Shown piece after piece: positions 16,161-23,526 of a DNA stretch of 32,649 nt. Source of the stretch: Dehalococcoidia bacterium (lineage in GTDB: Bacteria; Chloroflexota; Dehalococcoidia; E44-bin15); NCBI GenBank assembly GCA_035528575.1, contig DATKYK010000042.1:1-32649 (forward strand), in the 5' to 3' direction. Positions within the stretch are counted from its first letter, which is position 1. The number at the start of each line of letters is the position of its first letter. The translations under genes were made by a program, and so were the position numbers. A model generated the notes under the pieces. The model was not told the DNA's origin and ran no database searches. It worked only from the letters and a program-made list of their open reading frames with translations.

Positions 16161-18209
16161 ATGAATGATATTCCACCTATATGGGTTATGGAGCCATCAG
16201 CAAGCGGGAAGAGGCGTCAGTTTTCAGAGACCCTGATAGGTAAAGATAGTCAGCCCGACTTGAAAGCTATCAAATCGCGCTTGAGTGAAATCCGCGAGTA
16301 CTCTCTGCGTGAGCACGGGTCGCTCTTGGAAAAATTTAGGGATAACATAACAAGGTGTCCGGGCATACAATTTAAATCAGCATATGATGCTGAGGAGGCT
16401 GCGGACTATATCAAGGAAGTTGCTCGCGGGACAGAGAACATAATAGTAAATAGGTCGAGCCTCGTCATGAATGAGCTAAAGCCGAGATTGGAGAGGCGTG
16501 GTTTCCGTGTTGATGAGCCATACTATAGCGAGTTCGACTGTTTCGAGAGCAGGATAAGGGATTATTGGGACCTTCCGAATCTGCTAGGGAAGGGCCTCGT
16601 AATGAATTTCGAGGTCTCTAACAACTCAACAGACCTGTGTCTGCCGCCTGGCCATGGAAAAACGGTAAAGGATTGCGTCGCTGTGCTAGGCGTAAATGCA
16701 GCCTCCGGGGAAGACGGCTCCATATTCTTCCTACAGCACATGTCCAACATATCCAAGAGCCTGGAGCAAGCCGGACAGGTTATACTTATCATCGGGCTCA
16801 ACAAAGTAGTGAAGGACAAAGAGGAGGCAGATTTTCAGACAAGGTGTATGGGAATATTTGGTATGGAAGGCATGCTCCTGAACCTCAGGCCAAGGCAAGC
16901 TGAGCCCGTTGATATAGATAGCCTGCCAGGTTTCCCGGTACTTGAAGACAGGTCGATGCACATCATCCTCCTCGATAACGGTAGAAGCAGAATCTTAGGG
17001 AGCAGCTTCAGAGAGCTACTTCTCTGTATTGGTTGCAAGGCATGTATTAAGCAGTGCCCCATTAGTCGCTTTATGAGCCAGAACGGCGCTATCTGGAGCC
17101 CCGAAGACTACCTGTTCATGTTCCTTTTAGGCGAGAATCGATCGATGGATACATGCCTTCACTGTGAGGCATGTCGTGTTGAATGTCCTTTAGACATTGA
17201 TATCCCGAAGTTGATGTGGATGGCTCAGGCCGATCATGCTGCCAAGCATGGACGAACCCTCCGTGACCGCGTGCTTGGGAATCCCGAATTGCTTGCCAGA
17301 GCCGGGAGCATGGCCTCCCCTGTTTCCAATGTCGTCACGAACATCGAGCCGGGCAAGACGATAATCGAGGAGGCTTTAGGCCTGGACAGAAAGAGGAGAC
17401 TGCCCAGCTTTCGCCGCGAGACCTTCAAGGGGTGGTTCGCAAAGAGGGATGGTGGAAACGGGGAAGCAAGCCCTGGCAGGAAGGTAGCCTATTATGTCGG
17501 GTGTTTTGCCAATCACTACGATCCTGGGGTGGCCAAGGCTTTAGTCAATGTCTTGGAGAGAAATGGATTTGAGGTTGTGGTTCCTGACCAGAAGTGCTGT
17601 GGCATGCCAATGATTGCCAGTAAAAATATGAGCGGTGCTCGCAAGAATGCAACGTATAACATCGAATCTCTGGCTGCAGTGGCGGCAGAGGGGTATGACA
17701 TCATTACCACCTGCCCCAGTTGCAGCTTGATGATAAAGCGAGAATATCTGAATTTATATAACAGCGATGAGGCGAAGCTGGTCTCGGAGCACTTACATTA
17801 TGTGGACGAGTACTTGGTGTTGCTGCATAGGCAGGGCGCCTTGAATACGGACCTGGCTGAGATTTCCGAATCGATATTCTACCATGCCCCCTGCCACTTG
17901 AAGGTCCAGGACATGGTGGGAGACTCCCTTGAACTGCTGTGCCTGATACCGGGGTTGTCGATAGAGAAAGTTAACACCACTTGCTGTGGGATGGCTGGAT
18001 ACCATGGCTATAAGAAGGCGCATTCCGGTCTATCTATGGAGATCGGCGCCAGATTGTTCCAGGAGAGCGATCTGCTGGCCCGGACAGGCAAAGTGGCAAC
18101 AAGCTGCGGGGCATGTAAGTTGCAAATAGAAGCGGGTACCGGGGCTCAGGTGATACACCCTATTGTATTATTGCAGGAAGCGTATGGCATCGGGCGTTAT
18201 GCATTATGA
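16161..18209 (+). CDS. LUD-domain / [4Fe-4S] / double-CCG fusion oxidoreductase (LutB-HdrD-like)
   Basis: A 682-aa predicted cytoplasmic electron-transfer protein. Residues about 70-275 resemble the LUD (LutB) domain. A bacterial-ferredoxin pair follows: CxxCxxCxxxCP at Cys289/292/295/299 and Cys332/335/338/342. Two cysteine-rich CCG domains complete it: Cys448, CysCys479-480 and Cys518/521, then Cys578, CysCys608-609 and Cys649/652. In HdrB/HdrD, CCG domains bind non-cubane clusters that reduce disulfides. In LutA/GlpC-like proteins they serve lactate or glycerol-3-phosphate oxidation. This order equals a LutB fused to a LutA/HdrD module. It begins at ATG 16161 (weak ribosome site; an in-frame stop lies just upstream). 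With the AOR-family enzyme and ferredoxin downstream it probably shuttles electrons for that enzyme; the acceptor is unknown. Confidence 0.85.
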   Translation: MNDIPPIWVMEPSASGKRRQFSETLIGKDSQPDLKAIKSRLSEIREYSLREHGSLLEKFRDNITRCPGIQFKSAYDAEEAADYIKEVARGTENIIVNRSSLVMNELKPRLERRGFRVDEPYYSEFDCFESRIRDYWDLPNLLGKGLVMNFEVSNNSTDLCLPPGHGKTVKDCVAVLGVNAASGEDGSIFFLQHMSNISKSLEQAGQVILIIGLNKVVKDKEEADFQTRCMGIFGMEGMLLNLRPRQAEPVDIDSLPGFPVLEDRSMHIILLDNGRSRILGSSFRELLLCIGCKACIKQCPISRFMSQNGAIWSPEDYLFMFLLGENRSMDTCLHCEACRVECPLDIDIPKLMWMAQADHAAKHGRTLRDRVLGNPELLARAGSMASPVSNVVTNIEPGKTIIEEALGLDRKRRLPSFRRETFKGWFAKRDGGNGEASPGRKVAYYVGCFANHYDPGVAKALVNVLERNGFEVVVPDQKCCGMPMIASKNMSGARKNATYNIESLAAVAAEGYDIITTCPSCSLMIKREYLNLYNSDEAKLVSEHLHYVDEYLVLLHRQGALNTDLAEISESIFYHAPCHLKVQDMVGDSLELLCLIPGLSIEKVNTTCCGMAGYHGYKKAHSGLSMEIGARLFQESDLLARTGKVATSCGACKLQIEAGTGAQVIHPIVLLQEAYGIGRYAL

Positions 18210-18304
18210 TGTGCTATATTATGGTCTGATGTGTAAGAATCGTAGGTGACGAACTCCGGGTCGTCCCGAAATCTCCAGGAGGCTCAAGAACGTAGGAGGG
18301 TAGA

Positions 18305-20191
18305 ATGCAAGAACGGAAGATAGCCTACATTGATCTGTCAACAGGAGAGGTTAGAAAAGAGCTGATTCCGCATAAGATGCGGGAAATGTATCTCGGTGGC
18401 AGAGGCATAGATATGTATCTGCTATACAATCATATTTCACCTGGCATCGATCCGTTGGGTCCCGAAAACGTGCTGGCAGTCAGCGCAGGTCTACTCGTAG
18501 GCACCCTGGCTCCATCCAGTGGAAGATGTGATCTGGCGGCTAAGTCTCCGCTAACAGGCTTTATAGGCAACAGTAATATGGGAGGCTTTTTCGCTCCTGA
18601 GCTCAGGTTTGCTGGATTCGATCATCTGGTGATCAAGGGGAAGGCCGAAAAGCCCGTTTATCTCTGGATACATGATGGGGAGATCCAGATTCGAGATGCC
18701 GCTCACCTCTGGGGGAAGGACACCAGTGAAACCCCTGCCATTATCAGAACAGAGCATGGAGACGAAGACATAAAGGTAATGTGTATCGGCGAGGCGGGAG
18801 AAAACCTGGTCAGGTTCGCCATCATCCTCGGCGGGATTAAGAACAGCGGGGGCCGAACGGGGTTGGGCTGTGTCATGGGCTCGAAGAAACTGAAAGCCAT
18901 TGCCGTCAGAGGTACTCAGGGTTTGGCCATCACGTATAGCGAGGAGGCTCTGGGGTATCTTGATTATCTTATGGGGCTAATAAGGGATAACTCGGTGTTT
19001 AAAGAATTCTCCAAATGGGGCACCCCAATGTTCCACAGCTCATCGGACTTGGTGGGCCGGATAAGGAACAGAAACTTCCAGCTCAATAAGGTTCCCAACG
19101 GCGAGGTTTTGTATGCTGAGAACCTGGGCAAATACTCGATAGGGATGGCTGCCTGCTTCGGTTGTCCGATCCACTGTCGCCATAGATACGTGGTACCGGA
19201 AGGGCCTGGCAAGGGTAGCTACGTTGAAGGTCCAGAATGGAGTACGCTGTCTGCCCTGACCGCAGAGGTTGATTGCATAAGAATGGAAGCTGCCCTCGTT
19301 GGCAACTACCTGGTCAATAAGTATGGTATCGACTCCCTGGAGTTTGGCAGCATGGTCTCTTGGGCAATGGAGCTCTATGAGAAAGGGATCATCGATGACA
19401 AGGTTACCGAAGGTCTGAGGCTGGAGTGGGGCAACGAGGAAGCGATGTACGAAATGGTGCGCAGGATTGCCAAAAGGGAGGGAGTACTGGGAGACATATT
19501 GGCTGATGGGCCCCTTAGAGCTATAGAGAAGCTAGGGGAGGAATCACGCTACTACAACCTCCACATAAAGGGCATGAGTTGTCTACACACGGATGAGAGG
19601 CCTACTCCTAGCCATGCATTGGGCATAGCTACATCTACCAGGGGCGCTGATCACCTGAGAAGTCGCCCTGGTGTGGATGCTCACCTGTTGCCCCCAGAGA
19701 CCAGGGACAAGTTGTTCGGCTTCCCCACGCCTGACATGGTCTCCTATGAAGGGAGTGCTAAGCTGGTCTGGTGGCATGAGCTTATATACGCTATTTCAGA
19801 CGCCCTGGGGACGTGTAAGTTCCAGCCTCTTCTCATGAGTCCCTCCATTTTCGGTTACGATGACTATTGCAAGCTGACTCACTACATCACAGGCCTTGAT
19901 CTGTCAGTGTCAGAGATGATGGAGATAGGGGAAAGAATCTATACTCTGGAAAGGATGTTTAATAATCGAGAAGGGGGGTCGAGGGAAGACGATACCCTGC
20001 CTGAGCGTTACTTTGTAGAGCCGACCCCTGCTGGTATTCCCGGCTTCAAGGATAAGACCATAGACAGGGAGAAGTTTAACCAGTTGCTAGACGAGTACTA
20101 TGAGGCACATGGCTGGGATAAGGATGGGGTGCCCATGGCAGAGACGTTGGCAAGGTTGGGCTTGGATAATGAGCCTTCCCACGTAATTTAG
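18305..20191 (+). CDS. Aldehyde ferredoxin oxidoreductase family tungstoenzyme
   Basis: A 628-aa member of the AOR family (AOR, FOR, WOR, BamB, YdhV), normal length. N-terminal KIAYIDLSTGEVRKE and YLGGRGIDMYLLY match the pyranopterin-binding N-domain. The [4Fe-4S] ligands are Cys284, Cys287 and Cys291 (CFGCPIHC) plus Cys504 in DALGTCKF, as in Pyrococcus AOR. GGRTGLGCVMGSKKLKAIAV is also conserved. Family chemistry is reversible aldehyde-to-carboxylate oxidation, or aromatic-ring reduction in the BamB branch; which applies is not decidable here. A strong TAGGAGGG precedes ATG 18305. The next gene encodes a four-cluster ferredoxin like AorA/YdhY/BamC, so a two-subunit enzyme is expected, with the upstream Fe-S fusion as electron partner. 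Tungsten use is inferred from the family. Confidence 0.93.
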   Translation: MQERKIAYIDLSTGEVRKELIPHKMREMYLGGRGIDMYLLYNHISPGIDPLGPENVLAVSAGLLVGTLAPSSGRCDLAAKSPLTGFIGNSNMGGFFAPELRFAGFDHLVIKGKAEKPVYLWIHDGEIQIRDAAHLWGKDTSETPAIIRTEHGDEDIKVMCIGEAGENLVRFAIILGGIKNSGGRTGLGCVMGSKKLKAIAVRGTQGLAITYSEEALGYLDYLMGLIRDNSVFKEFSKWGTPMFHSSSDLVGRIRNRNFQLNKVPNGEVLYAENLGKYSIGMAACFGCPIHCRHRYVVPEGPGKGSYVEGPEWSTLSALTAEVDCIRMEAALVGNYLVNKYGIDSLEFGSMVSWAMELYEKGIIDDKVTEGLRLEWGNEEAMYEMVRRIAKREGVLGDILADGPLRAIEKLGEESRYYNLHIKGMSCLHTDERPTPSHALGIATSTRGADHLRSRPGVDAHLLPPETRDKLFGFPTPDMVSYEGSAKLVWWHELIYAISDALGTCKFQPLLMSPSIFGYDDYCKLTHYITGLDLSVSEMMEIGERIYTLERMFNNREGGSREDDTLPERYFVEPTPAGIPGFKDKTIDREKFNQLLDEYYEAHGWDKDGVPMAETLARLGLDNEPSHVI

Positions 20192-20224
20192 CCACGCCGG
20201 CAGTTTGATAGGAGGCAGCAAGCC

Positions 20225-20707
20225 ATGATGAAGATGCTGATTGTGGACCACTCTAAGTGTACTGGCTGTAGGCTATGTGAGGTAGTCTGCTCGGCCAAGA
20301 AGAACGGGGCGGTAAACCCTACCAAGGCAAGGATCACCGTCATCAGATGGGAATCTATTTGCGTTGATACCCCAATGCTGTGCCAGCAGTGTGAGTCGGC
20401 ACCCTGTATGGCCGTGTGTCCGGTAGTAGCTCTGGCTAGAGATGAAGACATAGGGAGGGTGACTATAAATTATGACCTTTGTATCGGGTGCAAGTTTTGC
20501 GTGGCGGCTTGTCCCTTTGGCACTATGAAGTTCGATCCTGTTGCCAGGAAGGTGATTAAGTGCGATCTCTGTGATGGCGACCCGACATGCGTCAAGTTCT
20601 GCGAAACAAAAGCGCTACGATATGTGGATGCCAGCACTGTGAACATAGCAAAGATGAGAGAGGCAGCAGAAAAGCTCTCTGAGCTGATCAGGAAGTCTGC
20701 TGCTTGA
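20225..20707 (+). CDS. Four-cluster ferredoxin subunit (AorA/YdhY/BamC-like)
   Basis: A 160-aa iron-sulfur protein with 16 cysteines in four blocks: CTGCRLCEVVC, CQQCESAPCMAVCP, CIGCKFCVAACP and CDLCDGDPTCVKFC. This is the DMSO-reductase-type electron-transfer subunit pattern, predicted to bind four [4Fe-4S] clusters. No signal peptide or Tat motif is present, so it should be cytoplasmic. ATG 20225 lies nine bases after GGAGG, and the gene starts 33 bases after the AOR stop, in one transcript. In AorAB and BamBC enzymes this subunit links the tungsten subunit to the electron acceptor, and the same role is inferred here. An SDR-tail remnant with a terminator follows and may end the transcript. 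Confidence 0.92.
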   Translation: MMKMLIVDHSKCTGCRLCEVVCSAKKNGAVNPTKARITVIRWESICVDTPMLCQQCESAPCMAVCPVVALARDEDIGRVTINYDLCIGCKFCVAACPFGTMKFDPVARKVIKCDLCDGDPTCVKFCETKALRYVDASTVNIAKMREAAEKLSELIRKSAA

Positions 20708-20750
20708 TATTTCCTTGCCTTACTCAAAACTGAGCAGCTTGAGTCATTGA

Positions 20751-20816
20751 GCAGGGTTTACGCTCTTCGTCGATGGGGGTCTGCTTCTCGGCCGCGGCTG
20801 GAAGCATTTAGGGTAA
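20751..20816 (+). pseudogene. SDR 3'-end remnant (22 codons), copy 2
   Basis: The frame reads [21 protein letters not shown] then TAA, nearly identical in DNA to the last 22 codons of the SDR gene at 14510-15310. Nothing of the upstream SDR sequence is present: homology stops at GCAGGG, just after a sequence ending the ferredoxin region. The similarity continues through the stop and the following terminator. It is a fragment, not a working gene. Confidence 0.85.
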
Positions 20817-20833
20817 GGTTAGCATTAGCGTAT

Positions 20834-20865
20834 AAAGAAGGGAGGCCAGTGCCTCCCTTCTTTTA
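20834..20865 (+). terminator. Hairpin terminator after SDR remnant copy 2
   Basis: AAAGAAGGGAGGC pairs with GCCTCCCTTCTTT around a CAGT loop, followed by T residues. It is related to the terminators at 15329 and 23044 but has compensating changes that keep the stem (AGAAGGGAGG with CCTCCCTTCT). It probably ends the redox-cassette transcript. Confidence 0.82.
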
Positions 20866-21017
20866 TATCAATGAAATTATACATTTGGTCATAATGTGTA
20901 GCATGACAGTAAACCCTGACCCTATTCCGCTTGAGGATTGACAGAGTCTCTATACCACGGTCAATGTTTTAGAGATTATAGTCGGTAAGAGTTAGAATCT
21001 TGCCCAGTGAGCCAGAC

Positions 21018-21779
21018 TCATGCCCATCTCCCTTTGCTTGATAGGATTATCCTTTCCTTGGTGAGGGTGCGGGAGAGGTAAAAGGCAATCATTCCAAGAA
21101 GGGCAGCACCGGCTAAGTTATATAAGGCGTAGTCCCACGAGGGTAAAAGCCACCAAAACCGCCCTCCAACCTGCCCTACCACCTGCAGCAGAAGTACCCC
21201 AACAGTTATAATAATGGTCTGACCAATAGACGGGTTGGTAATCAGGCTGAAAAGAACCCCCGACAAGATTAGGGCAAACATGAGCGAGGGAAGAAAGAGA
21301 AAGCTGGTAAGTGCTTCCGGCAGCGGGAGGACAAAATGACCTGTAGCCGGGAGGATAGAAGCGAGGTTCATCGTCAGAATGACTATCAGCGTAGCGATAA
21401 GCCCGATGATGTAGGCAGTCAGGAAGATGGATAGGCTTTTTCCTATCCAAACCGCTCTGGCGGTTAAAGGTGTAGCCAGCAGAGACTCTATAGGCCCCTT
21501 GCCCTTTTCCTTAGCAATGGGTTCAGTAGCCCAAGTTGCCATGCAGGTAAACAGGATTATGAGCGGCACGTAGTTAACTGCTAGCCCCATGAAGAGTTCT
21601 AACAGGGGCTTCGCATCCTCCCAAGCTAATCCAGTGGCTAACCACCAGTTGAGAGCGATAGGTAAACCTACTGCTGTCCCCACGGTAATGATACCCATGA
21701 TAACAGCAACGATCAGAAATCCCTTGCTATGCAGGATATCCCTTACATCATTTTGCAGAACAACAAGCATTCCCTTCAT
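21018..21779 (-). CDS. ABC-2 type transporter permease
   Basis: A 253-aa integral membrane protein with about six predicted helices. After a short cytoplasmic start (MKGMLVVLQNDVRDILHSKG) come FLIVAVIMGIITVGTAVGLP, YVPLIILFTCMATWA, a cytoplasmic EPIAKEKGKGPIESLLATPLTARAV loop typical of ABC-2 permeases, and further helices to the C-terminus. The start ATG overlaps the end of the ATPase gene (21776-21779), so the two are translationally coupled as an export system. The exported substrate is unknown. The loop with E-K-G and SLLATPLT corresponds to the coupling region of the ABC-2/NatB group. Confidence 0.88.
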   Translation of the reverse strand: MKGMLVVLQNDVRDILHSKGFLIVAVIMGIITVGTAVGLPIALNWWLATGLAWEDAKPLLELFMGLAVNYVPLIILFTCMATWATEPIAKEKGKGPIESLLATPLTARAVWIGKSLSIFLTAYIIGLIATLIVILTMNLASILPATGHFVLPLPEALTSFLFLPSLMFALILSGVLFSLITNPSIGQTIIITVGVLLLQVVGQVGGRFWWLLPSWDYALYNLAGAALLGMIAFYLSRTLTKERIILSSKGRWA

Positions 21780-22702
21780 GATGGCTCCACTTCTTTGAGT
21801 ATGGCGGAGTAGATTTCCTCGAGGGAGGCTTCCTTTTTGCTTACTTCCTCAATCGCTACCCCTCGCCCAACGAGAAGACTCACTATATCAGGGGTCCTTA
21901 CCCCTTCTTGGGGAACGAAAGTGAGGACCTTGTCTTTCCTATCTCGTAATCCCAGATGGGAGAGGCTCTTGAGTTCAGCAAAGAGAGGCTCGGCGATAGC
22001 TTCAGTTGTCTCAATCTCCACCTCATTTCCGCTCATCTCTCGCTGTAGCTGCTCCAGCTCACCGTAGAGCTTTATCTCACCACGGTCGATTAGAGCGATG
22101 CGGTTGCAGATTCTCTGCACTTCGTCCAGATTGTGAGAGCTTAGGAAGATGGTCCTTCCCTCCTTATAAGCCATGTTAAGGATAACCTCTCTCACCTCTA
22201 TCTGACCTGAGGGGTCAACTCCGGCAGTGGGCTCATCCAGAACCAGAAGCTCGGGGTTATGTGTCATAGCCCGGGCCAAAGCCAACCTTTGCCTCATCCC
22301 CTTGGAATAGGTACCCACCTTGTCTTTGGCTCTATCCCGAAGCTCTACCAGATTCAAAACCCTATCAATACTCTCTGCGGGTTCAGCCATTCCATAAATT
22401 CGGGCGAAATACCACAGGTTCTCCTCAGCGGTCTTATTGTCATAGAGACCATCGCTCTCTAAGACGAAGCCCACCGTTCTTCTAGCCTCATCTCTGGAGA
22501 CATCCTCTCCCAAGATAGTAGCCTTGCCTGAGGTGAGTTTAAGCAAGCCAAGAAGAATTCTAATAGTGGTAGTCTTCCCGGCTCCGTTGGGGCCCAGGTA
22601 ACCGAAGACATCTCCCTGTTTTACAGTGAAGCTTACATCCCTGAGGATTTCTCGTTTCCCCAGCTGCTTAGAGATACCTTCAAGCCTTATGGCGTCGCTC
22701 AT
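21776..22702 (-). CDS. ABC transporter ATP-binding protein
   Basis: A 308-aa ATPase with all ABC motifs: Walker A GPNGAGKTT, Q-loop region VGFVLESDGLYDNKTAEENL (degenerate around the usual Gln), signature YSKGMRQRLALARA, Walker B LLVLDEPTAGVD and H-switch SSHNLDEV. The C-terminal 90 residues form the DUF4162-like accessory domain common in drug or sodium exporters. It starts MSDAIRLEGISKQLG. A TATAAT-like -10 candidate lies on the minus strand at 22755-22760 about 55 bases upstream, without a clear -35. It is followed directly by the permease gene. Confidence 0.93.
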   Translation of the reverse strand: MSDAIRLEGISKQLGKREILRDVSFTVKQGDVFGYLGPNGAGKTTTIRILLGLLKLTSGKATILGEDVSRDEARRTVGFVLESDGLYDNKTAEENLWYFARIYGMAEPAESIDRVLNLVELRDRAKDKVGTYSKGMRQRLALARAMTHNPELLVLDEPTAGVDPSGQIEVREVILNMAYKEGRTIFLSSHNLDEVQRICNRIALIDRGEIKLYGELEQLQREMSGNEVEIETTEAIAEPLFAELKSLSHLGLRDRKDKVLTFVPQEGVRTPDIVSLLVGRGVAIEEVSKKEASLEEIYSAILKEVEPS

Positions 22703-22844
22703 TCCATGTCCTCATCATCGATTTGAGGCTAATTTTGGGCAAAATGCTAGAACCATTATAATCTAGAATCTAGGGCTAAGAAAAGGGCGTGATGGGGCTG
22801 AAGTTAAACCGTTCACGATTGCACAAAAAGCCAGACTGTTCATT

Positions 22845-23024
22845 GGAGGCTACATCCTCGATTCTTTCGGTGAGAGGATACCGGTGGGTCGTCTGGGGAA
22901 GCCGGAGGATATTGCATGGGCAGTGCTCTTCCTGGCCTCGGATGCTACCGAGTACATCGCTGGGTTTACACTCTTCGTCGATGGGGACATGCTTCTCGGC
23001 CGCGGATGGAAGCATTTAGGGTAA
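22845..23024 (+). pseudogene. SDR 3'-end remnant (about 59 codons), copy 3
   Basis: The frame reads [18 protein letters not shown] and continues to [21 protein letters not shown] and TAA. It is about 90% identical in DNA to the corresponding end of the SDR gene at 14510 (roughly 17 differences in 186 bases by hand). The catalytic region is absent: upstream sequence ([15 protein letters not shown] in frame) does not match the SDR. The remaining frame is intact and free of stops, so truncation may be recent or by recombination. It is transcribed away from the divergent ABC genes. Confidence 0.85.
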
Positions 23025-23043
23025 GGTTAAGCAGTAAGTAACG

Positions 23044-23070
23044 AAAGGGGAGGCGTTGCCTCCCCTTTTT
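23044..23070 (+). terminator. Hairpin terminator after SDR remnant copy 3
   Basis: AAAGGGGAGGC and GCCTCCCCTTT pair around a short GTT loop, ending in a T-run. It is nearly identical to the terminator of the intact SDR gene, including the AAGTAACG lead-in. Confidence 0.88.
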
Positions 23071-23100
23071 AACATCACGATATTATACATTTCGTCATTT

Positions 23101-23188
23101 TGTGCAATAACTTGTCTGTGGATGTCGGTTACAAAGTGACTAGTATGCTTTTTGTAGCTAAGGCGGTATTGAGGTAGGTTGCATGGGG
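23101..23188. repeat. Dispersed intergenic repeat R, copy A
   Basis: The core reads GTGGATGTCGGTTACAAAGT then GACTAGTATGCTTTTTGTAGC, and continues to AGGTAGGTTGCATGGGGG. Related copies lie at 26674 and 28804. It begins where the SDR-tail homology of copy 3 ends (TGTGCAATAAC). Confidence 0.8.
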
Positions 23189-23195
23189 GACATAA

Positions 23196-23230
23196 GAAGA
23201 GGGGCCACCCACTCTCTGGTAGCCCCCCGT
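23196..23230. terminator. Hairpin with GGGGCCACC / GGTAGCCCC arms
   Basis: GGGGCCACC (23201-23209) pairs imperfectly with GGTAGCCCC (23218-23226). A closely related hairpin with similar flanks (AAGAGA... and AAACCA...ATT.GGTA) occurs at 25511-25550. It could act as a terminator or be part of a dispersed repeat; no strong T-run follows. Confidence 0.4.
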
Positions 23231-23365
23231 AAACCATCATGATTCATGGTATAATTTTACAGTTCATATAATAACTAGTTGGGCGGAAGATCGCGAGGGT
23301 GAGCACGAGATGTGGGAGAGTACAAGTGATTGCTTGCCACTGACTCACACAAAAAGGGGGGAAGT

Positions 23366-23518
23366 ATGGAAAGTGTAATTGTACGGAACCTGCAACCAGA
23401 ATATTCGCCAGTGGCAGTGGTCTGGAGTAATACCATTCCTGATGATGCACTTCACCCTCGATATAATGCGTCTGCAATGGGCAAAGTTGGTAAAGCCTTT
23501 GGGGTTCGCTCGTTGTAA
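23366..23518 (+). pseudogene. Truncated DUF169-like protein (50 aa)
   Basis: ATG 23366 is preceded by AAAAAGGGGGGAAGT, a strong ribosome site. The peptide starts MESVIVRNLQPEYSPVAVVW and runs to SNTIPDDALHP. This resembles the N-terminus of DUF169 (COG2043) proteins, whose PVAV..s...PdDAL motif is recognised from memory. Full DUF169 proteins exceed 200 aa. Here the frame ends 19 residues after the motif (RYNASAMGKVGKAFGVRSL), so the rest is missing. It is either a remnant or a short unrelated gene. RNase D starts nine bases later. Confidence 0.45.
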
Positions 23519-23526
23519 GGCTAGTT

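Noticed and set aside
22789-23019. Plus-strand 76-codon frame over the third SDR tail
   Set aside because: It reads the SDR remnant in the wrong frame; the correct frame gives the conserved SDR C-terminus.
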